Shown here: positions 35,101-42,890 of the stretch, in pieces
How the letters are laid out: the number at the start of each line of letters is the position of its first letter
Position numbering within the stretch: position 1 is the first letter of the stretch
Source of the DNA: CAZUGO01 sp964619935
Lineage (GTDB): Bacteria; Planctomycetota; Phycisphaerae; UBA1845; CAIVHJ01
Assembly: GCA_964619935.1 (NCBI GenBank)
Contig: CAZUGO010000089.1
Coordinates: 1 to 58,912, forward strand
Reading direction: 5' to 3'
DNA: 58,912 nucleotides
Position numbers and translations under genes: made by a program
Notes under the pieces: model-generated
Database searches by the model: none
Seen by the model: only the letters and a program-made list of their open reading frames with translations
Told to the model about the DNA's origin: nothing

Positions 35101-35511
35101 GACCAGCACGTAGTAGTAGGCGCTCGAGAACGATCCAGGCTGAGCCGGCGGCACGTCCCAGTACATCACGAGCCCGGGACTCTCGGGATACGCCGGGCCG
35201 CCACCACCTTCCCAGACGTACAATCCGCCGGTCGGCGGTGTGCACGGCACGAACTCGTTATCAGGGTACGGCTCCCCAACGCCGTACTGCTCCCAGGTGT
35301 CCATGTACTGGGCCCAGGCGTCCGGGGGAACCGCAACCACCCGGCCCTCGGTGAGGGGCGGCTGCCATTCCGCTCCGCCAATGAACACGTACTCCTGGCC
35401 GGCGGCGGCGGCAACACTCAGCAAGACCACGGAGATCTCCAGCAGTGCCCAGCAATAACCGCCGGGAAGGTGGATTCGTTCACAAGCAAATAGATGTCCA
35501 TTGCTGCCCAT
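32173..35511 (-). CDS. large secreted protein of unknown function with dockerin-like C-terminus
   Basis: ATG 35511 follows AGGAGGT by six bases and gives 1112 residues; the frame is open a little further upstream without a ribosome site. Residues about 15-40 form a signal (CWALLEISVVLLSVAAAAGQ). The N-terminal 300 residues look beta-rich and end in a glycine run (SGGGGGGPPSD). The middle repeats a theme of DVFFAS and DDLDALE segments seen in secreted planctomycete proteins. Residues about 830-900 carry Cys pairs (EPCCLGDGQC, ACCLPSGACQLVDGRCC). The end has two dockerin-like loops, VNAADLAQLLGAWGP and DLNGDGVVNAADLARLLG. No enzyme motif is recognised; a structural or binding role outside the cell is inferred from the architecture. 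Confidence 0.85.
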   Translation of the reverse strand: MGSNGHLFACERIHLPGGYCWALLEISVVLLSVAAAAGQEYVFIGGAEWQPPLTEGRVVAVPPDAWAQYMDTWEQYGVGEPYPDNEFVPCTPPTGGLYVWEGGGGPAYPESPGLVMYWDVPPAQPGSFSSAYYYVLVQEPPGASLQPPQAVNLSNALLSVMVTAPQFDFNGNQINAVSLGLQDAAGFFRSWSWTVGLGPQWPIQWNVPTQITINLAQTSFGAAVPTATGFAETPGFQISQCVYVIADENGARVGGGTPIPPPGLFGGIWNYWHNLSIAPLSGGGGGGPPSDHGPVSFSVNGWMQGTPGFDGLPVPGSPLFNPPWAPPPPPGLGPYGFMRQPGTLAALGLPTARIGDVSDYAVLWGMTAPSEAEIFQSEPDLNPAGAPNRSNNQVVQAAALGLQHLSANLDAYSFGEDYFSGDESPIEGAGAQEGRADLWVQRMGVPGFEEPFVAHSGAPIVFYFSVDPYAVGMPNTALRNEATAQGVLTLPAGPLGSADAGAGVGPWQSAGEAAGDVFFASPLTAPGINFLDHDDAAMALLAPRTANAEDDLDALEHVGLNSAGEAGNTHDRVVPTSGFNGGFHPPDLGDPTNPNHDPVAFHPLIFSVDRGSYGAPGSAVATQVGLPNEGAGGDLFIAVTLNFGPFVGTTTNMLLVDEGQLGLMPHDELDAVIVDLRIDPAELAFRIEDAVQFYSDDPAGSIGPGFTLPLLQEGEAVIGFSVDISTIGLLRTAVDFECRVDGAALVGPNYAGSGVVEQAGDVFFANLKPKAGQMAADAGTGLLYGQNYLWFEETALGLDRGSWTLVQPPGPSGQLQDAPDDLNALDSLDEFVEPLEEPCCLGDGQCVEIPPDDCLAQGGLPLGADTACEAPQACCLPSGACQLVDGRCCPWIGGAFPPSPPAMCLGDPSGDGVDDVCQALDQVVCEPQGGLNPAHPPTYWYDLTPDPTFGICDFHVRVFDDDPTHYSFAVPPAGWLFTVHRPDGINAWASWWNPGCTNALFAPATFRFQFNHDGAAAWGQWRTTFAGTSNPDAAEIKDRSEHHAGQPDGSGARVHGPQCVGELDGTPPVNAADLAQLLGAWGPNLGHPADLNGDGVVNAADLARLLGNWNCD

Positions 35512-35732
35512 CGTAAACCTCCTGACGCTGTGGCACGGATGCCCCGGCACTGATCGAGGCGGGCCGCCGGGGTTCAGGCCGGGTACCTACTGCACGGCCA
35601 GAGCCCCAACAAGCGCCGCAAGCCGGGTTGCAAAAGGGTGCTTGTTAGATCGCTCTACTGTTAATCTGACAGCGAAGATTGAAATTGCCAGTCACGACCA
35701 AGAATTGTGAAGCACATCGAAGAATAATTGTG

Positions 35733-36635
35733 CTACAGACGGCGCGGGATCATTGCGGGAGCCGCGGCGCTTTTGCCCACCCGGCGGAACTGGCTGGGGG
35801 TCACACCGCAATGGACGTGAAAGACCTCGCTGAACCAGTCCGCATGGGCGTATCCGCAGGACAGGGCCACGCGCTTGACCTGCCAAGCGGTCCCGCGGAG
35901 CAGTTTCTTGGCCAGTCGGATCCGCCGGCAGGCAATGTAATGGCTCATCCGCACGCCGGTCTCACTTGCAAACAGGTGCGCCAGGTAGGAGGGATTGACG
36001 TCCTGGGCGGCGGCGATCAGGCCGACCGAGAGCTGGGGGTCGGTCAAGTGGCGCTGAATGTAATCGAGCGTCGCAAGCACACGCGGATGGTGGGCGCCAG
36101 CCACCACCGACGGCGCTTGCCCACGCGGACCGCTCGCCCCGACCTCCCCGCCGGCCGGATCGACCAGCCCGGCGAGCAACCCGGCACGGCGCTGCGCGAA
36201 GTGATCAACCAGCATCTCGAGCAACTGGACCAGAGTCTCGAAGCGCGAAGCACCGACACGATCCGGGCAGACCAGTTGACAGGCCGCCAGGCAGCAGCCT
36301 TGATGGCACAACGGCACCATGGCGCACAACAGGCCCTGAGGGCAGTGGTGCCACACAATCTCGGGGGAACGTCGCAGGCGGTCCAGGTGATCACGGCGGG
36401 CCACTCTGCAATAAGCCGACTGCGCAAACGGCCGGCAGCGCGGATGGACTGCCGCCGGGTCCAGTGGGCCGCGATCCGCCAAGTGCACCGGGATGCTGAC
36501 CACCGCGATTCCGGTCAGTTTCTTGAACCGGGTCTGCACCTCTGCGGCGAAGCGCTCATGGAACACCTCCGGCGGCTGAGCCGCGCCGCCACCCTCCAGG
36601 GGCGGCATCCTGCGAAACTCGATCCGTGGATCCAT
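35733..36635 (-). CDS. AraC-family regulator with PocR-like sensor domain
   Basis: The 300-residue product starts at ATG 36635. Residues about 20-145 resemble the PocR ligand-binding domain, with the Cys-containing blocks RCRPFAQSAYC, VWHHCPQGLLCAMVPLC and CCLAACQLVC. A His-rich linker precedes the AraC-type double helix-turn-helix (about 190-285): LSVGLIAAAQDVNPSYLAHL, the signature YIACRRIRLAKKLL, then VKRVALSCGYAHADWFSEVF and GVTPSQFRR. PocR-type regulators often respond to small metabolites. It is last of three minus-strand genes that diverge from the indolepyruvate-oxidoreductase-like genes, so it may control them; this is inferred from position only. Confidence 0.9.
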   Translation of the reverse strand: MDPRIEFRRMPPLEGGGAAQPPEVFHERFAAEVQTRFKKLTGIAVVSIPVHLADRGPLDPAAVHPRCRPFAQSAYCRVARRDHLDRLRRSPEIVWHHCPQGLLCAMVPLCHQGCCLAACQLVCPDRVGASRFETLVQLLEMLVDHFAQRRAGLLAGLVDPAGGEVGASGPRGQAPSVVAGAHHPRVLATLDYIQRHLTDPQLSVGLIAAAQDVNPSYLAHLFASETGVRMSHYIACRRIRLAKKLLRGTAWQVKRVALSCGYAHADWFSEVFHVHCGVTPSQFRRVGKSAAAPAMIPRRL

Positions 36636-36697
36636 GGCCGGCGCGCTCAGGTGGTGGCGGCATGTGGGGTCACGGCAGCCGGTGGCCCGGCGGTTGA

Positions 36698-36997
36698 TCA
36701 GCCCGGGGCTTCGTGGAACACCGCCGCGCCAAACGCCTTGAACGGCAGCAACTCCAATCCTCGCTGGCCGTCGAAGTCGAGGACCCGCAGGTCATCGGTC
36801 TCATGCAGGCTCGCGCACACAATGGCGAAGTGGTTGCCGTACCGTTCCCGCAGCAACTCGGTCATCACTGGAAACCCGATGAACTTCTTGATGCCTTTGC
36901 GAGCCAGGAGTTCAAGCAGCTTGGGATCTTCCAGGTCATCATGGCTGGTCAGGATGACCAACGGACCGTCTGCGCTGAAGATGATTGCCCCGTGCAT
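36698..36997 (-). CDS. small conserved cytosolic protein of unknown function
   Basis: ATG 36997 is preceded by GAGGGGG and gives 99 residues; an upstream in-frame GTG at 37012 overlaps that ribosome site. The sequence MHGAIIFSADGPLVILTSHD, LLARKGIKKFIGF, RERYGNHF and DDLRVLDFDG recalls a small family of unknown function that I have seen in several phyla, usually 90-100 residues, with a shared HETDDLRVLD core. It has no membrane segment. It lies between the YbaK-type deacylase and the AraC-type regulator with gaps of 89 and 62 bases and may be co-transcribed with them. Confidence 0.75.
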   Translation of the reverse strand: MHGAIIFSADGPLVILTSHDDLEDPKLLELLARKGIKKFIGFPVMTELLRERYGNHFAIVCASLHETDDLRVLDFDGQRGLELLPFKAFGAAVFHEAPG

Positions 36998-37086
36998 GAG
37001 CGCCCCCCTCACGATGTCATGGGGCCGTGGGAATAACCCCCTGGCCCGCGCTCATGACCGGTCAGGGATCCGATGCAGGATCGGGG

Positions 37087-37542
37087 TCATTCCTGAACGA
37101 TATCGGCAATGATCGGATCGCACAGCCGCTCCCAATCCTCACGGCCGACCTGCACCGCCTCGGTGTGGCTGCCGGCCTGCATGAGAATCGAGCTGCACTC
37201 GTGCAACCGAACATCGACGATGGTCTTCATGCCGAACAAGGTCCCGATGGGCGGTTCGGCGCCCAACTCACAGTGCGGGAACAACTCGGCCATCTCGGCC
37301 TCGCTGGCCAACCGCACGTTGAACTCCTGCAGCACGTCGGCGATCCGCTCCAGGTCGACGCGACTGCACGCCGGAATCACGCACATGGCGTAGCCCAAGT
37401 CACCTTTGACAACCACCGGCTTGGCCACCCGGTGGCCCGAAACATGCTCGGCCTGGGCCAGCCCCTGGGCGGAGTAGCGCGGCGGATGGGTGGTCCGCGT
37501 GTAGGAAATCCGCTCGTCATCCAGCAGGGTGGTAAGTCGCAC
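37087..37542 (-). CDS. YbaK/EbsC-type aminoacyl-tRNA deacylase domain protein
   Basis: The family removes wrong amino acids from tRNA (YbaK acts on Cys-tRNA(Pro), ProX on Ala-tRNA(Pro)). The 151-residue product shows YTRTTHPPRYSAQGLAQAEH, the substrate-pocket lysine block KPVVVKGDLGYAMCVIPA, and GAEPPIGTLFGMKTIVD, the conserved glycine-rich loop. GTG 37542 is the start, preceded by AGGAGGTG. Many such free-standing domains also occur in operons unrelated to translation, where their substrate is unknown. Here it heads a three-gene minus-strand group with a small conserved protein and an AraC-type regulator. Confidence 0.88.
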   Translation of the reverse strand: MRLTTLLDDERISYTRTTHPPRYSAQGLAQAEHVSGHRVAKPVVVKGDLGYAMCVIPACSRVDLERIADVLQEFNVRLASEAEMAELFPHCELGAEPPIGTLFGMKTIVDVRLHECSSILMQAGSHTEAVQVGREDWERLCDPIIADIVQE

Positions 37543-37985
37543 AGCACACCTCCTTCATGTCCGCCACTGATCGGCGCGGCGCGGCGCCGGGTCGCGGCAG
37601 GGCTCACTTCCACCCGAGGTGCACGGACCGACGCGCTCGCCAGGCACCCGGGTCACCGCCGGGACCCGTTGCACTTGCCGTGCCGCTCACGGCCAAACCA
37701 CGCGGCGCGGCGGTAGCGCCCGCAGGAACCGGGAGGGGCGGCTCGTGAATGCCGGTGGATCGGACCAACCGGCCGAAACCCGCCGCCGGAACGGCCTGGC
37801 CCCGTGCGCGAAATCCAGCACCTGCTGTGGGACCGCGCCGCCGATAATCGGACCCTGGACCGCGAAGCACACCGCCACGGTGCCCCCGCGCCGACCGTCA
37901 CGCCCCACCCCGCAGTGGTACGACACGTGCTAGGGGTAGCGCAGTGCACCTGGACCCGATCGCCGCCTCGAAGGGGATCGCATAC
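37543..37985. other. divergent intergenic region between the deacylase and iorA
   Basis: A 443-base gap between divergent genes. Open frames on both strands are Arg/Pro/Gly-rich and look non-coding. This must hold the promoters for both groups and possibly the binding site of the PocR/AraC regulator, but no clear -35/-10 pair or operator palindrome stands out. Confidence 0.45.
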
Positions 37986-39599
37986 ATGAACGACCTGTTG
38001 CTCGGAGATGAAGCCGTCGGCCTCGCGGCGATTCACGCCGGAATCAGCGGGGCTTTTTCTTATCCGGGAACGCCCGCGACCGAGATCCTGGAGTTCATCC
38101 AACGCCACCCGCAGTTCCAGGACTCAGACGCCGTGCGCTGGTCCACCAACGAGAAGGTGGCCTACGAGCAGGCGTTGGGCATGTCCTTTGCCGGACGCCG
38201 GGCCCTGGTGTCCATGAAACACGTCGGCCTGAATGTGGCCGCCGATCCCTGGATGAGTTCGGCGCTGACCGGGGCCCACGGCGGACTGGTGCTGGCGGTG
38301 GCCGACGACCCCGGCATGCACAGTTCGCAGAGCGAGCAGGACAGCCGGTTTTACGCCGATTTTGCCCGCATTCCGCTGTTTGAGCCGGCCAACCAGCAGG
38401 AAGCGTACGACATGACTCGCGAAGCCTTTGAACTCTCCGAGTCGTTCCAGATTCCGGTCATGGTCCGCCTGGTCACCCGCCTGGCACACAGCCGGGCCAA
38501 CGTCCGCTGCAGCCCCGCGGCACATCCCCGGCCGCTGGGCCGGGCCACCGACTGGCACAAGTGGACCCTGCTCCCAGCAAACGCCCGGCAACGGTATCGC
38601 CGGCTGCTCAACCTGCAGCCGGGGCTGCAGTCGTATGCCGATGACAGCCCGCACAATCTACTCGTCCTACGCGGCACGCAGGGCATCATTGCCTGCGGGC
38701 TGGCCCGCAATTACGTGGCCGAAGTGCTGGGCGATGCCCCGGCTTACTCGGTGTTGCAAATCGGCGTGTACCCGCCACCCCAGTCGAAGATCGCCCAACT
38801 GGTCAACCATTGCCGCGCGCTCTGGATTGTCGAGGAAGGACACCCACTCCTCGAAACGCGACTGCTCGGCCTGCTCGGGCCGGCCGCGATCACGATTCAT
38901 GGGAAGACCACCGGGGCGCTGCCGCCGGACGGCGAACTGAGCGCCGAGGGTGTCCGGGCGGCGCTGGGCCGCGGCGCGGGTTCAACGCATCAGCCGCCGG
39001 CGGACCTGCCGGCGCGCCCGCCCCAATTGTGCCAGGGCTGCCCGCACTGCGACACCTTCAAGGCCATCACCGCCGCCAGTCCCGATCAGCGACCCTATTA
39101 CTTCGGCGACATCGGCTGCTACGCGCTGGCCGCCCTGCCGCCGTACAACGCCATCGATACCTGCGTCGACATGGGCGCCTCGATCGGAATGGGCATCGGG
39201 GCCGCCAAGGCCGGGGCCCATCCGATAATCTGCACCATCGGCGACTCGACCTTCGTGCACTCGGGATTGAGCGCGCTGCTGGAAGCCGCCGCCCTGGATG
39301 TCAACATGACCGTGGTGATTCTGGACAACGCCACGGTGGCCATGACCGGCGCCCAGGAGGTCTTTGCCAGCGGCGAGTCGCTCATCCGAGTCATTCGTGG
39401 GCTGGGCGTGGATCCAGCACACCTCATCCGCATCGACCCGCTGCCCCAGAACCACGAACGCAACGCGGCGCTGCTGCAACGCGAAATCGATCACCCGGGC
39501 CTCTCGGTGGTTGTCGCCTGCCGCCGCTGCATCCACCTGAAGCGCCAGCGCACGGTCACGCCCGAACCCGCAGCGCTGACAACCAAACCGACGGGGTAG
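37986..39599 (+). CDS. iorA: indolepyruvate:ferredoxin oxidoreductase alpha-like subunit lacking the ferredoxin domain
   Basis: IorA binds thiamine pyrophosphate and, with IorB, oxidises aryl-pyruvates to aryl-acetyl-CoA. From ATG 37986 (AGGGGA upstream) the product has 537 residues. The N-terminal pyrimidine-binding domain shows LLGDEAVGLAAIHAGISGAF, SYPGTPATEI, STNEKVAYEQALG and MKHVGLNVAADP. The thiamine domain shows LCQGCPHC, GDIGCYALAALPPYNAIDT, MGASIGMGIGAA, GDSTFVHSG and VVILDNATVAMTGAQ. Normal IorA proteins (about 600 residues or more) end in a domain with two [4Fe-4S] ferredoxin motifs. Here the chain stops at CRRCIHLKRQ plus 16 residues, and the next gene starts after 27 bases, so the domain is absent rather than frameshifted. 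The electron exit route is therefore unclear. Confidence 0.92.
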   Translation: MNDLLLGDEAVGLAAIHAGISGAFSYPGTPATEILEFIQRHPQFQDSDAVRWSTNEKVAYEQALGMSFAGRRALVSMKHVGLNVAADPWMSSALTGAHGGLVLAVADDPGMHSSQSEQDSRFYADFARIPLFEPANQQEAYDMTREAFELSESFQIPVMVRLVTRLAHSRANVRCSPAAHPRPLGRATDWHKWTLLPANARQRYRRLLNLQPGLQSYADDSPHNLLVLRGTQGIIACGLARNYVAEVLGDAPAYSVLQIGVYPPPQSKIAQLVNHCRALWIVEEGHPLLETRLLGLLGPAAITIHGKTTGALPPDGELSAEGVRAALGRGAGSTHQPPADLPARPPQLCQGCPHCDTFKAITAASPDQRPYYFGDIGCYALAALPPYNAIDTCVDMGASIGMGIGAAKAGAHPIICTIGDSTFVHSGLSALLEAAALDVNMTVVILDNATVAMTGAQEVFASGESLIRVIRGLGVDPAHLIRIDPLPQNHERNAALLQREIDHPGLSVVVACRRCIHLKRQRTVTPEPAALTTKPTG

Positions 39600-39626
39600 C
39601 GCCCTGCAGGCCCCGGGGAGGCGCTG

Positions 39627-42600
39627 ATGTCGACGGCCGGTCAACGCAACCTGATCCTGGCGGGGGTCGGTGGCCAGGGCATTCTGACCATCGCCCAAGT
39701 CCTTTCGCAGACCGCCCTGCGCCGCGGCTGGCAGGTCAAGCAGGCCGAAGTCCACGGCATGAGTCAGCGCGGCGGTGCCGTGCAATCTCACCTGCGCTTT
39801 GCGGATCATCCGATCCATAGCGACCTGGTGCCCCGGGGAACCGCCGACGCCATCCTGGCGGTTGAACCGCTGGAGGCCCAACGCTACGTCGACTACCTGG
39901 CGCCCGACGGGGCCATCGTCGCGAGCACCGCCGCGCTGGTCAACATTCCCAACTATCCGCCCATCGAAGCCGTCCTCCGCGGGTTGGCCCGGTACCACCG
40001 CCACGTGCTGGTCGACGCCCCGGCCCTGGGGCGGAGCGCCGGATCGGCCCGGGCGGCCAACATGGCGTTGCTGGGCGCCGCCGCCGACATCGTCGGGTTC
40101 GAACTCGCCGAACTGGAACAGAGCATCACCGAACTGTTTGAACGTAAAGGTGCCGAGGTCGTGCGCAGCAGCATCCGGGCCCTGCGCTACGGCCATCATG
40201 CCGGCCGACTCTATGGCGAAGCCCTGCGGCGCGGCGCCGAGTCAGAGGCCGTGCGCCAGTGGCTGGATCGAGTCCCGGCAGCCGATCTGGCGACGGCGGC
40301 GCTACCCGACGCCACGCTGCTGAGCCTCCACCAGCGCGGCGACGACCTCTCGGCCGCCGAGGAACAAGCCCTGGCGGCGACTCTCGAGCAGGTCACCTAC
40401 GAAGCGCGCGACCGCCTCCGAGAACACGAAGTGTATGCCATCATGGAACTCGTCGGGGCCATCTCCCCGCCCCGCCACCTGTTCCTGGAACGAGACCACG
40501 CCGTCACTCCGGAAATGCTCGACGCCTTCGAGGGCGACACCGTGGTCCTCAAAGTGGTCTCGCCCGATATCGTGCATAAGAGCGACGCCGGCGCCGTGGT
40601 CTTCACCGCCAAGGTCGCCGACCTCGTCAACCGCGAGGCTGAGTCCCTTCGGGAGCGGCACACCGCAGCAGGCCATGCCGTCGATGGCTTGCTGCTGGTG
40701 CAGTACGTTCCCCACGATCGTACCGTGGGCAGTGAGTTGTTTGTCGGCATTCGGGCCACCCGCGAGTTCGGACCGGTCATCGCCGCCGGGCTCGGCGGAC
40801 TGGACACCGAGTACCTGGCAACGAAGATGAAGCCGGGAATCGCCGTGGCCAAAGCGGCGGTCCTGCAGACCAGCGCCGAGGCCTTCTTCGAGCAATTCCG
40901 CGGCACCGCCGCCTACGACATCCTCAGCGGGCAGGTCCGTGGACATCGCCGGATGGTCGACGACGGTGAACTGTTGCGCTGCTTCCGGGCCTTTATCGCC
41001 ATCGCCCGCCACCTGGCGGTCTGGACCGAGCGCCGTCACCGCGGACTGGTCGAACTGGAGGTCAACCCGTTTGCGTTCATCCGCGGACGACTGCTGCCGC
41101 TGGACGGCCGCGGGCGCCTCGGCGAACTCACGCCGGCCGCGCCGGGCCGGCCGCTGCACGCCGTTCGGCGGCTCCTGGAACCGCGGTCCATCGCCGTCAG
41201 CGGGGTGTCGGCCGAGCGCCGCAACTTCGGGCGGATCATCCTCGAAAACATCACCGCCTGCGGCTTCCCCAGGGAACACCTGTACGTGGTCAAGCAACAC
41301 GCCGGTTCGATCGACGGCATCCGCTGTCTGGCGGACATCCGCCAGGTTCCGGAGGACATCGACCTGTGGGTCGTGGCCACCGCCGCCCAATCCGCACCGG
41401 CGCTGATCAACGACGCCATCGCCAGCGGCACCGTCGGCGCCGTGATTCTGATCTCGGGCGGTGTCGGTGAAACCGCAGGGAGCCGGCGGCTACTCGCCGA
41501 GCTGCAAGCGGCCATCCAGCAGGGCCGCAGCGGACACCGCGGCCCGGTGGTCCTCGGCGGCAACAGCATGGGGGTCCGCTCCCGCCCAGGAGCGTATGAC
41601 ACCTTCTTCATCGATCCGCAGCGACTGGACCCGCGGCGCGATCAGCCCAGTCAGCGCGTGGCCCTGCTGTCTCAAAGCGGGGCGTTCATGATCACACGCA
41701 TGAGCAACCTGCCCGCACTGCGCCCGGCCATCGCCGTGTCGGTCGGCAACCAGATTGATCTGACCATCTCCGACCTGCTCCAGACCGTCGGCGCCCGAAA
41801 TGACATCGATTGCGTGGGCGTCTACGTCGAGGGCTTCCGCGACCTGGACGGGCTGGCATTTTTGCGGGCGGTGCGGGCCCTGACCGCGGCCGGCAAGGAA
41901 GTTATCTTCTACAAGGCCGGTCGAACCCCCCAGGGACGTTCCGCGACGGAAGGCCACACCGCTTCCATCGCCGGCGACTACGATGTCTGCCAGGCGGCCG
42001 CGGCCCAGGCCGGAGCGGTGGTGGTTGACACCTTCAAGGAGTTCGAACAATTGCTCGAGCTGGCCACCGCCTTTCACGGCAAGCCGGTTCACGGCCGGCG
42101 CATCGGTGTGATCAGCAACGCGGGTTACGAAACCGTCGGCATGGCCGATGCCCTGATCGGGGCCCGGTATCAGGTCGAGATGCCGCCGCTGACCGACGGC
42201 ACGCGCCGCCGTGTCGCCGCGGTGCTCGAGCAACACGGCCTGGCACACCTCGTCAACGTCCGCAACCCGCTGGACCTGACTCCCATGGCTGACGACGACG
42301 TCTACCAGGCCTGCACCGACGCCCTGGTTGCCGCCGACGAGTTCGATGCCGTCGTGGTTTCGATCGTGCCGATGACCGAGCGGTTGCTGGCCCTGCCCAA
42401 CGAGATCAAGGCAGTGCAGTCGATCGCCACGCGCCTGCCGCGGTTGTGCCGCACGTCAGCCAAGCCAGTGGTGGCCGTGATCGACTCAGGGGCTCCTTTT
42501 GAGCCCCTGGCCGCCGCCCTGCGTGAAGCCGGAGTCCCGGTGTTCTGTTCCTCTGATCAGGCCATTCGATCGCTGGGGCGCTACTTGTGCCACCGCGCTG

Positions 42601-42677
42601 CGCGAGTCGAAACCAGCGAGGCACCGCCACCGGCGGTCGGAATACATGGAATGGACGCCGTGACCCCGCTGGCATAG
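39627..42677 (+). CDS. fusion of indolepyruvate oxidoreductase beta subunit (IorB) with ADP-forming acyl-CoA synthetase
   Basis: Residues 1-200 are IorB-like: NLILAGVGGQGILTIAQVLS, QAEVHGMSQRGGAVQSHLRF and AILAVEPLEAQRYVDYL. After a helical linker, residues about 255-490 are the ATP-grasp (beta) part of an ADP-forming acyl-CoA synthetase, with VVLKVVSPDIVHKSDAGAVV (His317) and VGIRATREFGPVIAAGLGG. Residues about 515-640 are the CoA-binding domain (LLEPRSIAVSGVSAERRNFG). The rest is the ligase-like alpha part with LLSQSGAF, VGNQIDLTISDLL and EGHTASIAGDYD, whose His777 matches the phosphorylated His. So one chain could take aryl-acetyl-CoA made with IorA and convert it to free acid plus ATP. 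The domain order is beta then alpha, the reverse of the common fused form. GGGGAGG precedes ATG 39627 by six bases. Confidence 0.93.
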   Translation: MSTAGQRNLILAGVGGQGILTIAQVLSQTALRRGWQVKQAEVHGMSQRGGAVQSHLRFADHPIHSDLVPRGTADAILAVEPLEAQRYVDYLAPDGAIVASTAALVNIPNYPPIEAVLRGLARYHRHVLVDAPALGRSAGSARAANMALLGAAADIVGFELAELEQSITELFERKGAEVVRSSIRALRYGHHAGRLYGEALRRGAESEAVRQWLDRVPAADLATAALPDATLLSLHQRGDDLSAAEEQALAATLEQVTYEARDRLREHEVYAIMELVGAISPPRHLFLERDHAVTPEMLDAFEGDTVVLKVVSPDIVHKSDAGAVVFTAKVADLVNREAESLRERHTAAGHAVDGLLLVQYVPHDRTVGSELFVGIRATREFGPVIAAGLGGLDTEYLATKMKPGIAVAKAAVLQTSAEAFFEQFRGTAAYDILSGQVRGHRRMVDDGELLRCFRAFIAIARHLAVWTERRHRGLVELEVNPFAFIRGRLLPLDGRGRLGELTPAAPGRPLHAVRRLLEPRSIAVSGVSAERRNFGRIILENITACGFPREHLYVVKQHAGSIDGIRCLADIRQVPEDIDLWVVATAAQSAPALINDAIASGTVGAVILISGGVGETAGSRRLLAELQAAIQQGRSGHRGPVVLGGNSMGVRSRPGAYDTFFIDPQRLDPRRDQPSQRVALLSQSGAFMITRMSNLPALRPAIAVSVGNQIDLTISDLLQTVGARNDIDCVGVYVEGFRDLDGLAFLRAVRALTAAGKEVIFYKAGRTPQGRSATEGHTASIAGDYDVCQAAAAQAGAVVVDTFKEFEQLLELATAFHGKPVHGRRIGVISNAGYETVGMADALIGARYQVEMPPLTDGTRRRVAAVLEQHGLAHLVNVRNPLDLTPMADDDVYQACTDALVAADEFDAVVVSIVPMTERLLALPNEIKAVQSIATRLPRLCRTSAKPVVAVIDSGAPFEPLAAALREAGVPVFCSSDQAIRSLGRYLCHRAARVETSEAPPPAVGIHGMDAVTPLA

Positions 42678-42890
42678 AAGGGCCCAAGTCGCATGGTTGG
42701 CATCGGTGACATGGCTGGCAACGGTCACGGGAGTGACAGCGATGGACGGCGTGGCACCCAACGAGGGCTCACGCACCCGCAACGTGCTTTGTGGCAGATT
42801 GCGGCCGGTGGCTCGCCCCCTGGTACCACCGTCGGGCCCAGCGCGCCGCCCGGCGGACCCGAGGTCCCTGCGCGCTCGGGAGAAGAATCG

